This document shows positions 8,780 to 17,439 of a stretch of DNA of 64,000 nt, piece after piece (the first letter of the stretch is position 1; each line of letters begins with the position of its first letter). The position numbers and the translations under genes are program-made. A model generated the notes under the pieces. The model was given only the letters and a program-made list of their open reading frames with translations, was not told the origin of the DNA and did not search any database. Origin of the DNA: Armatimonadota bacterium (GTDB lineage: Bacteria; Armatimonadota; Fimbriimonadia; Fimbriimonadales; Fimbriimonadaceae); contig JAFLBD010000002.1 in the NCBI GenBank assembly GCA_017303935.1, forward strand, positions 496,001 through 560,000, read 5' to 3'.

Positions 8780-8840
8780 TATAGTCAAGAAAGTAGAGAT
8801 TTCTTAAACATATTTGAGGAGATTCCAGTAAATTGTGTGC

Positions 8841-9062
8841 ATGAGTGATGGGGAGGTTAAGGAATACAAATTTGGCAAAAAGGCCGTGGTCTGGGAGCCG
8901 GGGAAGTGCTGCCACAGCGGGCGATGCGTCCGGGAACTACCGGGAGTGTTCAACCTCAAGCAACACCCTTGGGTCAATGTTGAAGGCGGAACCGCCGTTG
9001 AGATTGAAAATCAAGTCAAGCGATGTCCGAGCGGAGCGCTCAGCATCCGCGATCTCGATTGA
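8841..9062 (+). CDS. Small (4Fe-4S)-binding protein, mono-cluster type
   Basis: This 73-residue protein carries a divergent iron-sulfur motif: C-C-H-S-G-R-C near residue 23, an aligned F-N-L-K-Q-H-P-W-V strand, and a final R-C-P-S-G-A-L-S-I. That is the pattern of the small 4Fe-4S family often annotated as DUF1271/Fer4_19, likely an electron carrier or cluster store. The start is uncertain: a GTG at 8835 lies 12 nt after a GAGGAGA (8816-8822), while the ATG at 8841 is 18 nt away. Its last 23 bp overlap the end of the convergent cysteine desulfurase gene, a functionally apt neighbour. Confidence 0.85.
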   Translation: MSDGEVKEYKFGKKAVVWEPGKCCHSGRCVRELPGVFNLKQHPWVNVEGGTAVEIENQVKRCPSGALSIRDLD

Positions 9063-10149
9063 TTTCTGAGATCGCTTGTTTGAGCCGGTTGCCGGCTTCC
9101 ACCCCGTCCTCACCACTCTGATCGCTTCCAAACGAGAACCGGATACCCTGTTTACATTCTGCTTCGGTGTAGCCACAAGCAAAGAGCACATGGCTGGGTT
9201 CGATGCTCCCACTGCTACACGCCGCACCGCTACTCGCACTGATTCCTAACCGGTCCAGTTTGATTAGCAAGTTGTCTGCGTTGATTCCTGGCACGCGGAA
9301 GTGCGCGATGTTCCCGATTGTCGGAATTTCCGGCGGGACGGAACGAATGACTTCATCTCCAACCGTGTTCCAGAACGCGTCACATGCTTCCGAGCCGGAA
9401 TACCGAAGTGTTCGGACAGCTTCGCCAAAGCCCACAATCGCTTCCACACTTTCGGTGCCTGCACGTTGATCGCGTTCCTGTCCACCACCGACGATCAAAG
9501 GTTCGATCAGCACTCCGCTTCGGCAATAGAGCGCGCCAATGCCCTTTGGCCCCCCGATCTTATGAGCGGAAAGCAATAAGAAATCTGCATCTAGTTCGTC
9601 CACGTTCAGCGGAAAATGCCCCAAAGTTTGAACGCCGTCGATAAGCAGCCTTGCACCCTTTTTATCAAAAGAAGCATTGAGAGTCCCAAGTTCATTGTTC
9701 GCATGCATCACCGCCACCAAAAGCGTGTTTTCGTCGATATAACTGGCTGGATCAACTGCCCGTGCATATCGGTCGACAGGGATGATGACGACTTCGAATC
9801 CGAGTAGGCGCAGTCGATCGGCAGTGTGCAGAACGCAGTGGTGCTCTGCGGCAGAGAACACGAACTTTCGCCGCTGATCTCCAGACGCTAATGCTTGAAA
9901 GGCGGTGCCGAAGATTGCCAGATTCGACGCTTCGGTACCGCTGCCTGTAAATGTGATCTCTCCGAACAGGGCACCCAGGTGACTCGCGAGAATTTCTCTC
10001 GCTTCGTCGATGGCATTCTTCGCACTTCGGCCATCCGCGTGCAAACTGCTCGGGTTGCCGATCAACCCAGAGCTCCAAGAGCGCATTTTCTCTGCAACGG
10101 TCTCGGTTATCGGTGTGGTTGCAGCGTGGTCGAGGTACAGCCGCTTCAT
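9040..10149 (-). CDS. Cysteine desulfurase, NifS/IscS type
   Basis: This class V aminotransferase-fold PLP enzyme removes sulfur from cysteine for Fe-S cluster assembly or thio-modification. From the ATG at 10149 it is 369 residues. Seen are Y-L-D-H-A-A-T-T-P at the N-terminus, G-S-G-T-E-A-S-N, the PLP His segment A-A-E-H-H-C-V-L, the Schiff-base lysine in L-S-A-H-K-I-G-G-P-K-G and the persulfide cysteine in S-G-A-A-C-S-S-G. The short active-site Cys loop resembles group I enzymes. The start overlaps the CPBP protease stop as ATGA. No iscU or sufB is nearby, so the acceptor is unknown. Confidence 0.94.
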   Translation of the reverse strand: MKRLYLDHAATTPITETVAEKMRSWSSGLIGNPSSLHADGRSAKNAIDEAREILASHLGALFGEITFTGSGTEASNLAIFGTAFQALASGDQRRKFVFSAAEHHCVLHTADRLRLLGFEVVIIPVDRYARAVDPASYIDENTLLVAVMHANNELGTLNASFDKKGARLLIDGVQTLGHFPLNVDELDADFLLLSAHKIGGPKGIGALYCRSGVLIEPLIVGGGQERDQRAGTESVEAIVGFGEAVRTLRYSGSEACDAFWNTVGDEVIRSVPPEIPTIGNIAHFRVPGINADNLLIKLDRLGISASSGAACSSGSIEPSHVLFACGYTEAECKQGIRFSFGSDQSGEDGVEAGNRLKQAISEINRDRGC

Positions 10150-11516
10150 GACGTCAGAACGATGCTCAGAGTGAGGATCGCAGTGTTGTGAAGCGCGTGC
10201 ATCACGATGCTCGGAATAAGTGACTTCGTGTGGTAAGCGAGGAGGCTGGACATCGCGCCGACCCAACCCAGGATGAGCCAGAGCGCAGGTCCTTGTGGAT
10301 GGATCGCTGCAAATGCAAATGCGCTCAAGATGACGGCCAAAATCGGCTTGCCAGTCGCCCGCAAGATTCCGCCCATGAGTGCCCAACGAAACGCAATTTC
10401 TTCCCAGATTGGGGCAATAACACTTGCAGAAAGGAAGACACCAAATAGCGTGATGAACCCACCTTGCTGGACAAGCTCTTGGACCGGATGGCTAGGATTT
10501 GAGTCCTTGATCAGCGGACTGACGAGCAGGGCGAGGACTAGCATCACCGGGAGGTTTGCGCAAAAACCAGCGAATCCCCAAGCGATTTGCTTCGAGATCG
10601 GCATGGTGGACGGGTTCAACCAGCTCAACGCGGAGCGACCCTGAAACTTCTTTTTCTTGAGAATCAAGATCAGTCCGAGCAAAAAAAGGCCGCCAAAAAA
10701 TGCGCCATTGATGGCCATGTTCCCGGGCAGAGGATCGCCCAAGGTAGACATCACAAAGAACATTGCGATCATCGCGACCGCATAGAGTCCCATATCGCTC
10801 GCCGCACCTTGGGTGAGTTCCGGCATTGGATGGCCTTCGGGCTGCAATCCCTTCGACCGCATGACGAAGTAGATGATCCACGCGAGCACTCCAGACATGA
10901 GTAATCCAAAGGCGCCCAAGGCAAAAACTACATAAAGATAGAGCCCGGACATCGGCCACACCGTAGTCGCGACCTTCGGCTGATTCAATCGTTGGCGCGC
11001 GCTAAACTCGACGAGCTTGCCAACCGGGCCCATTTCTTTGCTGTCAGAAATCAGTTCGCGCGCTAGGTCTGGGTCCTTGGTTCCGGTCTGATAAAAGCGA
11101 TACAGCTTCTTTCCAGTTTCGGACTTAGAGGTCGCCAGAACCTGGATTTTCGCGAGGTCAATCTTCTTCTCGAGTTGGTTTTGGCAAAAACTATAGACGA
11201 TGGCTTCGTCCGGTCCTTCGATTCCGCCTTCTAGGACGTCCTTCGACGCCTCTTGTAATCTCTTTTTCAGGGTATCTCGTTCACTACCAGGTTGTGCGTC
11301 TAAAAGATAGGCGATCTTCAGCTGAGTGACATTGCCGGTTACATCCGGATTTTTCGCTTTCTGTTCGCCGCTTTTCGAAATTGAAAACAGAGTCAACGAG
11401 ATCAGCAGGCCAAAAAACGCGATCACACATAGCCACTTGAAGATCGAAAAATCACGGTGGACAGGTGGAGATGGATCGATATTCGGCGCGGGCGGCGCAA
11501 TCGGCTCGTTTTCCAT
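10146..11516 (-). CDS. CPBP-family intramembrane metalloprotease
   Basis: This 456-residue protein has one N-terminal membrane segment (about residues 28-48), a soluble insertion of ~120 residues and then a run of membrane helices containing the CPBP (CAAX-protease/Abi) motifs: W-E-E-I-A-F-R-W (EExxxR), A-A-I-H and H-A-L-H-N (HxxxN). These conserved Glu/His residues form the metal site in Rce1-type intramembrane proteases. Substrates of bacterial members are mostly unknown; roles in immunity, stress and envelope maturation have been shown for some. The N-terminal soluble domain is not recognised. It is coupled by ATGA to the cysteine desulfurase gene. Confidence 0.9.
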   Translation of the reverse strand: MENEPIAPPAPNIDPSPPVHRDFSIFKWLCVIAFFGLLISLTLFSISKSGEQKAKNPDVTGNVTQLKIAYLLDAQPGSERDTLKKRLQEASKDVLEGGIEGPDEAIVYSFCQNQLEKKIDLAKIQVLATSKSETGKKLYRFYQTGTKDPDLARELISDSKEMGPVGKLVEFSARQRLNQPKVATTVWPMSGLYLYVVFALGAFGLLMSGVLAWIIYFVMRSKGLQPEGHPMPELTQGAASDMGLYAVAMIAMFFVMSTLGDPLPGNMAINGAFFGGLFLLGLILILKKKKFQGRSALSWLNPSTMPISKQIAWGFAGFCANLPVMLVLALLVSPLIKDSNPSHPVQELVQQGGFITLFGVFLSASVIAPIWEEIAFRWALMGGILRATGKPILAVILSAFAFAAIHPQGPALWLILGWVGAMSSLLAYHTKSLIPSIVMHALHNTAILTLSIVLTS

Positions 11517-11539
11517 GGTGAGGGCTTACTGATAGAACG

Positions 11540-11572
11540 CAGGCACGGGAGAACTTGTCTCATCCGTGCCTG
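11540..11572 (-). terminator. Hairpin downstream of malate dehydrogenase
   Basis: CAGGCACGG pairs with CCGTGCCTG in a 9-bp stem topped by a second 4-bp stem (GAGA/TCTC). It sits between the end of the dehydrogenase gene and the start of the CPBP protease gene. The following minus-strand sequence is only weakly T-rich (CGTTCTAT), so termination may be partial. Confidence 0.5.
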
Positions 11573-11594
11573 ATTTCTTGGACGAAATTAGCTT

Positions 11595-12527
11595 TTAGAC
11601 GCCGGCTTTGACTTGAGCCAGAACATCCTTGAGCGCTGCAGCAGACTTGTGGAGGGCTTCCTTTTCAGCTGCGGATACAGCTGGTTCCAGAATCTCCTTG
11701 GCGCCGCATCGACCAACGCGGGTTGGAAGCGAAAGGCAGATATCGCTGATACCAAGTTTGCCGGTTTGGAGCGCAGAAACTGGGAGGACTCGGCCGCTGT
11801 CCAAGGCAATCGCCTCAACGACTTCCTTGATAGAAACGCCGACTGCGCGACCTGCGCCACCCTTCAACCGGATGACCTCAGCTCCAGACTTCTTGGTGAA
11901 GTCAAAAATGCCGTCGGCAGTGGCTTGGTCGTAGCCTGGAAGGGATGCGATCGAAACGCCGCCGATGGTAGCCGAGCTCCAGATTGGAACCATGCTATCG
12001 CCATGCTCGCCGAGAATCAGTGCATTGACATCCGTTGCGCCGACCTTGAAGTGGTCTGCGAGCAAGGAGCTGAATCGGCAAGTGTCCAAAACGGTGCCGA
12101 GACCAAGCGTTCGTGCTGCTGGAACGATTCCAGACTCAACAGCGAGTTGAGTGAGAATGTCGACCGGATTCGAAACGACCAAAATTGTTGCGTCATCGGC
12201 GAGTTTGACCTTCTTGAGTTCGCCCAAGATCGACTGGAACAATCCGACGTTGCGGTTGATCAGTTCAAGCCGGGTTTCGTCTGGCTTACGTCGCAAACCA
12301 GCGGTAATCACCACGCAGTTCGAACCGGTCACAGCTTCATAGCCGCCGCTAGTGATCACTTGGCTGGTGGTGTAGTGCGAGCCGTGTCGCAGGTCAAGTG
12401 CTTCGCCAGCAGCCATGTCGAGGTTCATGTCGACGAGTGCGATTTCTTGAACGATGCCACCAAGTTGTAATGCGAACGCGGCATCAGATCCAACGCGGCC
12501 GCCGCCACCGATAATACTAACCTTCAT
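11595..12527 (-). CDS. mdh: LDH-like malate dehydrogenase
   Basis: This cytoplasmic NAD-dependent enzyme of the lactate/malate dehydrogenase family is 310 residues from the ATG at 12527. Visible are the Rossmann loop G-G-G-G-R-V-G-S, the adenosine-binding Asp in A-L-V-D-M, the active-site loop A-G-L-R-R-K-P-D-E-T-R, the substrate Arg in L-D-T-C-R-F and the catalytic His in G-E-H-G-D-S. An Arg occupies the loop position that is Gln in lactate dehydrogenases, favouring oxaloacetate/malate. The E-T-R and G-E-H-G-D-S-x-V-P context is typical of the LDH-like MDH clade. It appears to be its own transcription unit. Confidence 0.92.
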   Translation of the reverse strand: MKVSIIGGGGRVGSDAAFALQLGGIVQEIALVDMNLDMAAGEALDLRHGSHYTTSQVITSGGYEAVTGSNCVVITAGLRRKPDETRLELINRNVGLFQSILGELKKVKLADDATILVVSNPVDILTQLAVESGIVPAARTLGLGTVLDTCRFSSLLADHFKVGATDVNALILGEHGDSMVPIWSSATIGGVSIASLPGYDQATADGIFDFTKKSGAEVIRLKGGAGRAVGVSIKEVVEAIALDSGRVLPVSALQTGKLGISDICLSLPTRVGRCGAKEILEPAVSAAEKEALHKSAAALKDVLAQVKAGV

Positions 12528-12610
12528 TTTAAATAGTTGCTCCTGCAAGGGCTGGATCGCAAAAGACGATCACGAGCTACGAAGGATATTATGGCAGACC
12601 CGCAATTGTA

Positions 12611-13477
12611 TTAGCGAAGGTCCCAGTAGTAAGAAGCAGGATCAAACACTCGGCCCGTGTTGGGCGATGCAGCTTCGCAGCCTACGAGAAGTCGTCCTGG
12701 CGCGAATTTGTGGACGCTTCCGTCCACATAAAGTACGGTCATTTTTCCGGTGTGCCAAGGCCAAGCGCCACCGAACTCCAAGAATCCGCTTTCACGATTG
12801 CCGGGAATCCAGCCGTCGTTCGACAAATAGACATCGTCGCTGCCGAATCTGAAAGTGTCGACGAGCGAACTCCCTTGTTTGGAAAATCGGCAAGGCGGAA
12901 CGATCAAGTGGTTTCCACCGCCGTAAGGTCGCCCGGCGATATCGAGATCCCAAACGGAATCCACAAACTGGATAGTCTTCGATGTGTCGTAGATCGAGGA
13001 TAGATACTGTGGCCTTGAAGTTCGGCCACCGGCGGTCGTCACGATCGGCGACAAGAATACGTAGTTGAACCCGAGATTCGTACGCTTGCTGGTTTCGTAA
13101 TCAAAGTTCAACGTATCCAGCTGAGAAAGGTCCGGATCGAATGCGGCGTCTGGTGAAATCTTATTATTCGGATCGGACGGGCACTTCAGTACGCGGCGGT
13201 CCCGTATATAAGGTGACAACAATTGAGGCCATCGCTTGTCGTTGCTGGCGTTCGAACTTGGAGATTCCAGGTAGGCGGCCGGAGTAAAGCCTTCATCATT
13301 GTCTGACAAATAAAGCCCTGAAGCGAGGCCAGCCTGTCGGAAGTTGACGGCGCAGTTGGTGGCCTTGGCAGCTTCGCGTGCGTTCTTGAAGACAGGGAAA
13401 AGCATCGATGCCAGGATCGCTACGATCCCAACAACAACCAGCAACTCAATGAGGGTGAATGCCTTGGCTTTTCTCAA
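12611..13477 (-). CDS. Type IV pilin-like protein with DUF1559 domain
   Basis: The protein starts with a short basic leader and the prepilin signature [16 protein letters not shown], so it should be cut by a prepilin peptidase and assembled or anchored by its hydrophobic helix. Position -1 is Ala instead of the usual Gly. The rest matches the DUF1559 (SBP_bac_10-like) family, including the H-x9-D-G motif near the C-terminus ([14 protein letters not shown]). I chose the TTG at 13477 because AGGA lies 6 nt upstream; a TTG at 13498 directly after the previous stop would add seven residues. No other pilus gene is present. Confidence 0.88.
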   Translation of the reverse strand: MRKAKAFTLIELLVVVGIVAILASMLFPVFKNAREAAKATNCAVNFRQAGLASGLYLSDNDEGFTPAAYLESPSSNASNDKRWPQLLSPYIRDRRVLKCPSDPNNKISPDAAFDPDLSQLDTLNFDYETSKRTNLGFNYVFLSPIVTTAGGRTSRPQYLSSIYDTSKTIQFVDSVWDLDIAGRPYGGGNHLIVPPCRFSKQGSSLVDTFRFGSDDVYLSNDGWIPGNRESGFLEFGGAWPWHTGKMTVLYVDGSVHKFAPGRLLVGCEAASPNTGRVFDPASYYWDLR

Positions 13478-13498
13478 ATCTATTCCTATCTTACGCAA

Positions 13499-14284
13499 TT
13501 ATTCGGAAATTTGCAAAGTAAAACTGTTTAGTTCGCCAAATTCTTCGAACTTTAGCTTGGCGTAAAACCTCTCGGTCTCCGGTCCGGTCTGTAATACGAG
13601 ATGGGTGTTTCGGGAATCTGCGATCTGGCTTGCGAGATACACCAAGTTCTTTCCATATCCGTGGCCCCGCTTTGCAGAATGTACGCAAAGGTTGTAAACC
13701 CCCACCGAATGTTCTGTTTCCACCAGCATCATCGAAGCAACTAGCCCACTTTCGTCGGCTATCCCAAACAATCGATGGTCGGATTCGGAGGTTGCGAGTG
13801 CCCCTAATCGGCGAAATGTGTTGTCGGAGTAGCGAAAGAACTGCAGAAATGCAAATTCACAAAATTGCAGCCGCTCATCGGGTGTTTTCGCCTCAATGAT
13901 TTTCAGGTTTTGGCTCGGGTTCGGCAGTGGCTGGGTGCACGCCATGATCTTGAGGCTGAAATTGAGATGAAATCCGCATCGCTCAAAATCTTCCTTGGTG
14001 CAATCGTGATCCAGCGAATCTGGCACGACCAATCGGATCGTAGGGTGCAAAGCTGTTAATTTTGCTAGCTCGCCGTAGACTTGTGGCAACTCACTCGGGC
14101 TGGCCTTCAGATTCAGCGCGAAGTTGCAAAAGCTAAATGGCCGATTGCTAACGACAGCGTCAAAGTAAGGTGTGACGACCTTCCGCGCCCCAGGGATTTT
14201 CAGTGCAATGTGTTCGTAGGACGCGAAAATGTTCTCTTGACTCGCCTGAATGACACTCTCGGCACTCACAGCACGAAATTCCAT
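13499..14284 (-). CDS. GNAT-family N-acetyltransferase
   Basis: This 261-residue protein has a C-terminal GNAT fold; the acetyl-CoA-binding loop reads R-G-H-G-Y-G-K near residue 204, preceded by the beta4 strand G-V-Y-N-L-C-V and followed by the R-N-T-H-L-V-L-Q-T strand. The N-terminal ~130 residues are a degenerate second GNAT-like half. Substrate cannot be inferred. The gene starts 19 bp inside the preceding hydrolase gene and its stop lies just before the pilin-like gene, so the three form a unit. Confidence 0.85.
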   Translation of the reverse strand: MEFRAVSAESVIQASQENIFASYEHIALKIPGARKVVTPYFDAVVSNRPFSFCNFALNLKASPSELPQVYGELAKLTALHPTIRLVVPDSLDHDCTKEDFERCGFHLNFSLKIMACTQPLPNPSQNLKIIEAKTPDERLQFCEFAFLQFFRYSDNTFRRLGALATSESDHRLFGIADESGLVASMMLVETEHSVGVYNLCVHSAKRGHGYGKNLVYLASQIADSRNTHLVLQTGPETERFYAKLKFEEFGELNSFTLQISE

Positions 14285-15465
14285 AAGATTCCAGGACCAG
14301 ACCGCTTCGGCGTGATGCTGACCCCGATCGCGAATCCGCCCTTGAGCTTATAGCCGATAAACCCCTGCGGACCTTTTGGGGTGAGCATCAATGTGCCAAA
14401 TCCATCCGCATTCTCGTTCGACTTCCACAGGTCGAGCCCAACGCCAACTTGTAGCCCAGTTGGGAACGCGGCGATCGAAGCCAGCCGGATAGTCGGGGCG
14501 AAAAGCCGACTTGGTGGCTCAAATGGGATCCCGCGGAAGGTTTCGCTGAAGAAATTTGCCACCGTTCGCTGCACGCTCGGCTGGACCAGAAATCCGCCAT
14601 AGTGCCCGGTGTCGAGCCACAATTTGGGCTTGTCCCCGGTTGACTCTGATAATAGTCGCTGGGATTCGACCGGAATCACCGTGTCGTACCTGGCGAGGAT
14701 GAAATAGGCTGGACGAACGTCGTCCTTTTTCAAGTAATTCAGCGGCTCGATCTCGACGAGCTCTTTTCGGAGTGAATCGAGTTTCCAGCCTCGATTACGG
14801 AGGACTTCACGCTGCTTCACCAACCGAGAACTCGACCACAAAATCGCAGCCACATCTCCGCCGCCGAGAACAGAGCAATAGCAAGAAAATCGAGGCTCAA
14901 CTCCGAATGCGATCGAGCTGACAACCGCGCCGAGGCTCGTGCCAACGATTCCTATTTTCTGGTTATCAAAGAGTCCAGAAAACTCCGCCCAATCGACGGT
15001 ACGGCGAATGTCGAGCACCGCCTGAGTCATCGACTTTCGAATCAAATACGGATCGGGTTCGATCGCGAGCTGCCCAGACCTGGTGCCATACGGCGTGCGG
15101 CTGAGATGGTACGGCAACTCGATGATGATCGACGCGATGCCCCTCGAAGCCAATCGATCACTCATATCGGATTCGTTTTTGAGGTCTGTCGCTCCCCAAT
15201 AGTGGGCAATGATCACCACCGGCACTTTTTCGCTTCGCTCGGCCGGCAACGAAACGTGCAGAACCACAGAGTTGTTTTCAACGTATTTCGTTTGGACCGG
15301 GCTGTCGAACTTCACCACGAATTGTTTTGGCGTGGGGGATACAATGGACTGGAAAGAATACGGGGGAGGCGGCTCAGAGATTGATCCAGACTGCGCCCAA
15401 GCTCCGTTCGAAGTGAACACCAGCATGATCAAACTCACCAAAAAGTGTCTTATCCCGATTGTCAT
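14266..15465 (-). CDS. Exported alpha/beta hydrolase
   Basis: A 24-residue signal peptide (hydrophobic core around F-L-V-S-L-I-M-L-V-F, ending A-W-A-Q) precedes an alpha/beta-hydrolase domain. The nucleophile elbow is G-T-S-L-G-A near residue 170, and D in A-R-Y-D-T-V and H in T-G-H-Y-G are candidates for the acid and base of the triad. After residue ~310 a glycine-rich tail of beta character (G-x-G-x-D-L-W) resembles an extra beta-barrel or sheet extension rather than a hydrolase part. The closest class is dienelactone-hydrolase-like; substrate unknown. Its 5' end overlaps head-to-head with the repeat-protein gene by 41 bp. Confidence 0.82.
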   Translation of the reverse strand: MTIGIRHFLVSLIMLVFTSNGAWAQSGSISEPPPPYSFQSIVSPTPKQFVVKFDSPVQTKYVENNSVVLHVSLPAERSEKVPVVIIAHYWGATDLKNESDMSDRLASRGIASIIIELPYHLSRTPYGTRSGQLAIEPDPYLIRKSMTQAVLDIRRTVDWAEFSGLFDNQKIGIVGTSLGAVVSSIAFGVEPRFSCYCSVLGGGDVAAILWSSSRLVKQREVLRNRGWKLDSLRKELVEIEPLNYLKKDDVRPAYFILARYDTVIPVESQRLLSESTGDKPKLWLDTGHYGGFLVQPSVQRTVANFFSETFRGIPFEPPSRLFAPTIRLASIAAFPTGLQVGVGLDLWKSNENADGFGTLMLTPKGPQGFIGYKLKGGFAIGVSITPKRSGPGILWNFVL

Positions 15466-17428
15466 TTCTGCTCTTGCTCCTTCGGCACTAGCTCAGAGTT
15501 TAGACAACACTTTCGATACCGCGCTAGGGACTGCTGGGCTTTCGACAAAGTCGGCACGGTTCGATCAACAGCTACTTCCATTCTTTCAATCGAAGAATCA
15601 CCCCGCGCTGTTGTATGAGGCCGCGCATTCAGATCCTTGGCGTGCGCCGTTCATGATCGAAACAATGCGGGATCAGCTGGCCCAACCCAGCGACCGAATT
15701 CATGATGAACTTGCGGTTGGCGCGAGAATGCTCGGCATCAACATCCGGCGTTCACTTCTTGCCGATACCGCCGCCACCACCGCACAATTTGCCGACCGTC
15801 CCGGTGCACTGTCTGCAACCTTGCAGCGAATGCAAAAGGAAGGATTGATTGTCGGCGCGGTCCCGAATTCGGCGGCTTTGCCGGAGCCCGTGAAGCAAGC
15901 GGCGGCTCTGTTGCTGACAACGATGATGGATGCCGCACCGCTGCGCCGAGCCGCGTTCAACAGAGTGCCGAATGTGGATTCGCTCTATGTCCGGGCGCGC
16001 ACACCTGAATCGGATAAATACGACGCGGACCGAGTCGTGAAGACCATGCGCGATATCGAAGATTTCGATATTCGGTTTATCATCGCGGGTTCGCAAGATG
16101 TAGCAGCCTCAGCTGTTGCCGCAAAGCTCAAACTGCTCGGCGTCGATCGAAGCGAAAAGTTTAATTTCAAGATATCAACGACATGGGGAGACGTGGTCCT
16201 ATCGGGTGGGGCGGACAATCGCTACGAGAATTCGAGCGCGCTCCTCATCATCGACACAAGCGGTGATGACACCTACGTCGGACTTCCTTGCAACAGGTCT
16301 TTTACGAATTGGGCGAGCATCGTGATCGACGTGCGTGGGAACGACAAGTATGTGAGCAATCCAGAACTCGTGAACCGAGCCGTCAAGAACGAACCCAATC
16401 GCCGCAACCCGAGTGGATTCGGCCCGGCAAGCGCAGCATTGGGTGTCGCCATGATCTTCGATGTCATGGGAGACGACCTTTACCGAACGACCGCTCCTGG
16501 GATCGGGTCAGCCACGATGGGAGTGGCCTCGATCAGCGATACCAGTGGCAACGACATCTACGACTGTTATCAAAACGGGATCGGCTATGGCAACTTTGGG
16601 CTCGGGTTGGTAGAAGACATCGCTGGGAACGATCGGTACAACGGCTTTGCGAATTGCCAAGGTCATGGCGCACCGATGGGATTTGGTGGCGTGATCGACC
16701 GTGGTGGAGACGATGTATATGTTGCTGAGAACAACGTGCTCGACTTCCCAAGCCCGCAGTCGGCTCAAGCAAATGCAAGCTTATCGCAAGGTGCTGGTGT
16801 CGGCCGGCGAGCTGACTATCTGGACGGTCACAGTTTGAGCGGCGGAATCGGAGTGCTGTATGACTTGGACGGAAACGACAGCTATTCGTGTGGCGTTTTT
16901 GGGCAAGGCGTCGGCTACTGGGATGGGCTAGGGTGCTTGTTCGACCGAGCAGGAGACGATAAATACAACGGCATCTGGTATGTCCAAGGGGCAAGCGCGC
17001 ACTTCGGGATTGGGTATTTGGAAGATGAATCCGGTACCGACGACTACCGAGCTACGACCAACATGGCGATGGGAGCTGGGCACGACTTCGGGCTAGGTTT
17101 TCTCCTTGATCGAAGTGGAAACGACACCTATACCGCTCCAAATTTGAGCCTCGGCGCATCGAGTTCCAACGGAATCGGAGTGTTCATGGACTTTATCGGC
17201 GATGACAAGTACGAAGGGTCGAACATCACCTTGGGGCGAGCTGCCGAAGTGACTAGTGGAAGTTTGCGCGATCGCTGCCTTTCGCTCGGGCTGTTTTATG
17301 ACGGTGGCGGAAACGATGCTTATCCGATCGCAACCAATTGGGCGCGAAATGCGGCACGCCTGGTGAACTGGACTGACCGAGGCGCATCACCTGAAGAGAG
17401 CCAATTCGGTATCTTCTGGGATCGGTAG
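15425..17428 (+). CDS. Exported protein with twelve D-x-x-G-[ND]-D-x-Y repeats
   Basis: From the ATG at 15425 the protein has 667 residues, beginning with a clear signal peptide (M-I-K-L-T-K-K then a hydrophobic core, ending A-L-A-Q). After a ~250-residue helical region come twelve copies of D-x-x-G-(N/D/T)-D-x-Y, roughly between DNA positions 16250 and 17325; the last four are spaced 27-28 residues with G-x-G-x-x-x-D between them, suggesting a solenoid. The Asp/Asn/Gly clusters recall calcium-binding RTX-type turns, but the invariant Tyr and longer period differ. No enzyme domain is seen. It leads the envelope operon and lies 11 bp before the rhomboid gene. Confidence 0.82.
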   Translation: MIKLTKKCLIPIVISALAPSALAQSLDNTFDTALGTAGLSTKSARFDQQLLPFFQSKNHPALLYEAAHSDPWRAPFMIETMRDQLAQPSDRIHDELAVGARMLGINIRRSLLADTAATTAQFADRPGALSATLQRMQKEGLIVGAVPNSAALPEPVKQAAALLLTTMMDAAPLRRAAFNRVPNVDSLYVRARTPESDKYDADRVVKTMRDIEDFDIRFIIAGSQDVAASAVAAKLKLLGVDRSEKFNFKISTTWGDVVLSGGADNRYENSSALLIIDTSGDDTYVGLPCNRSFTNWASIVIDVRGNDKYVSNPELVNRAVKNEPNRRNPSGFGPASAALGVAMIFDVMGDDLYRTTAPGIGSATMGVASISDTSGNDIYDCYQNGIGYGNFGLGLVEDIAGNDRYNGFANCQGHGAPMGFGGVIDRGGDDVYVAENNVLDFPSPQSAQANASLSQGAGVGRRADYLDGHSLSGGIGVLYDLDGNDSYSCGVFGQGVGYWDGLGCLFDRAGDDKYNGIWYVQGASAHFGIGYLEDESGTDDYRATTNMAMGAGHDFGLGFLLDRSGNDTYTAPNLSLGASSSNGIGVFMDFIGDDKYEGSNITLGRAAEVTSGSLRDRCLSLGLFYDGGGNDAYPIATNWARNAARLVNWTDRGASPEESQFGIFWDR

Positions 17429-17439
17429 GCGGCAACGGC

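Noticed and set aside
8760-8785. A promoter for the Fe-S protein gene (TTGCGG / TATAGT)
   Set aside because: The spacing of 14 bp is too short for a standard promoter.
9040-10386. A longer cysteine desulfurase starting at 10386
   Set aside because: The added residues are a shadow of the CPBP protease gene; the conserved enzyme starts at ATG 10149 (L-Y-L-D-H-A-A-T-T-P).
11613-12470. A 285-codon open frame antisense to malate dehydrogenase
   Set aside because: It is the complementary frame of a clear mdh gene and its translation has no recognisable domain and a biased composition.
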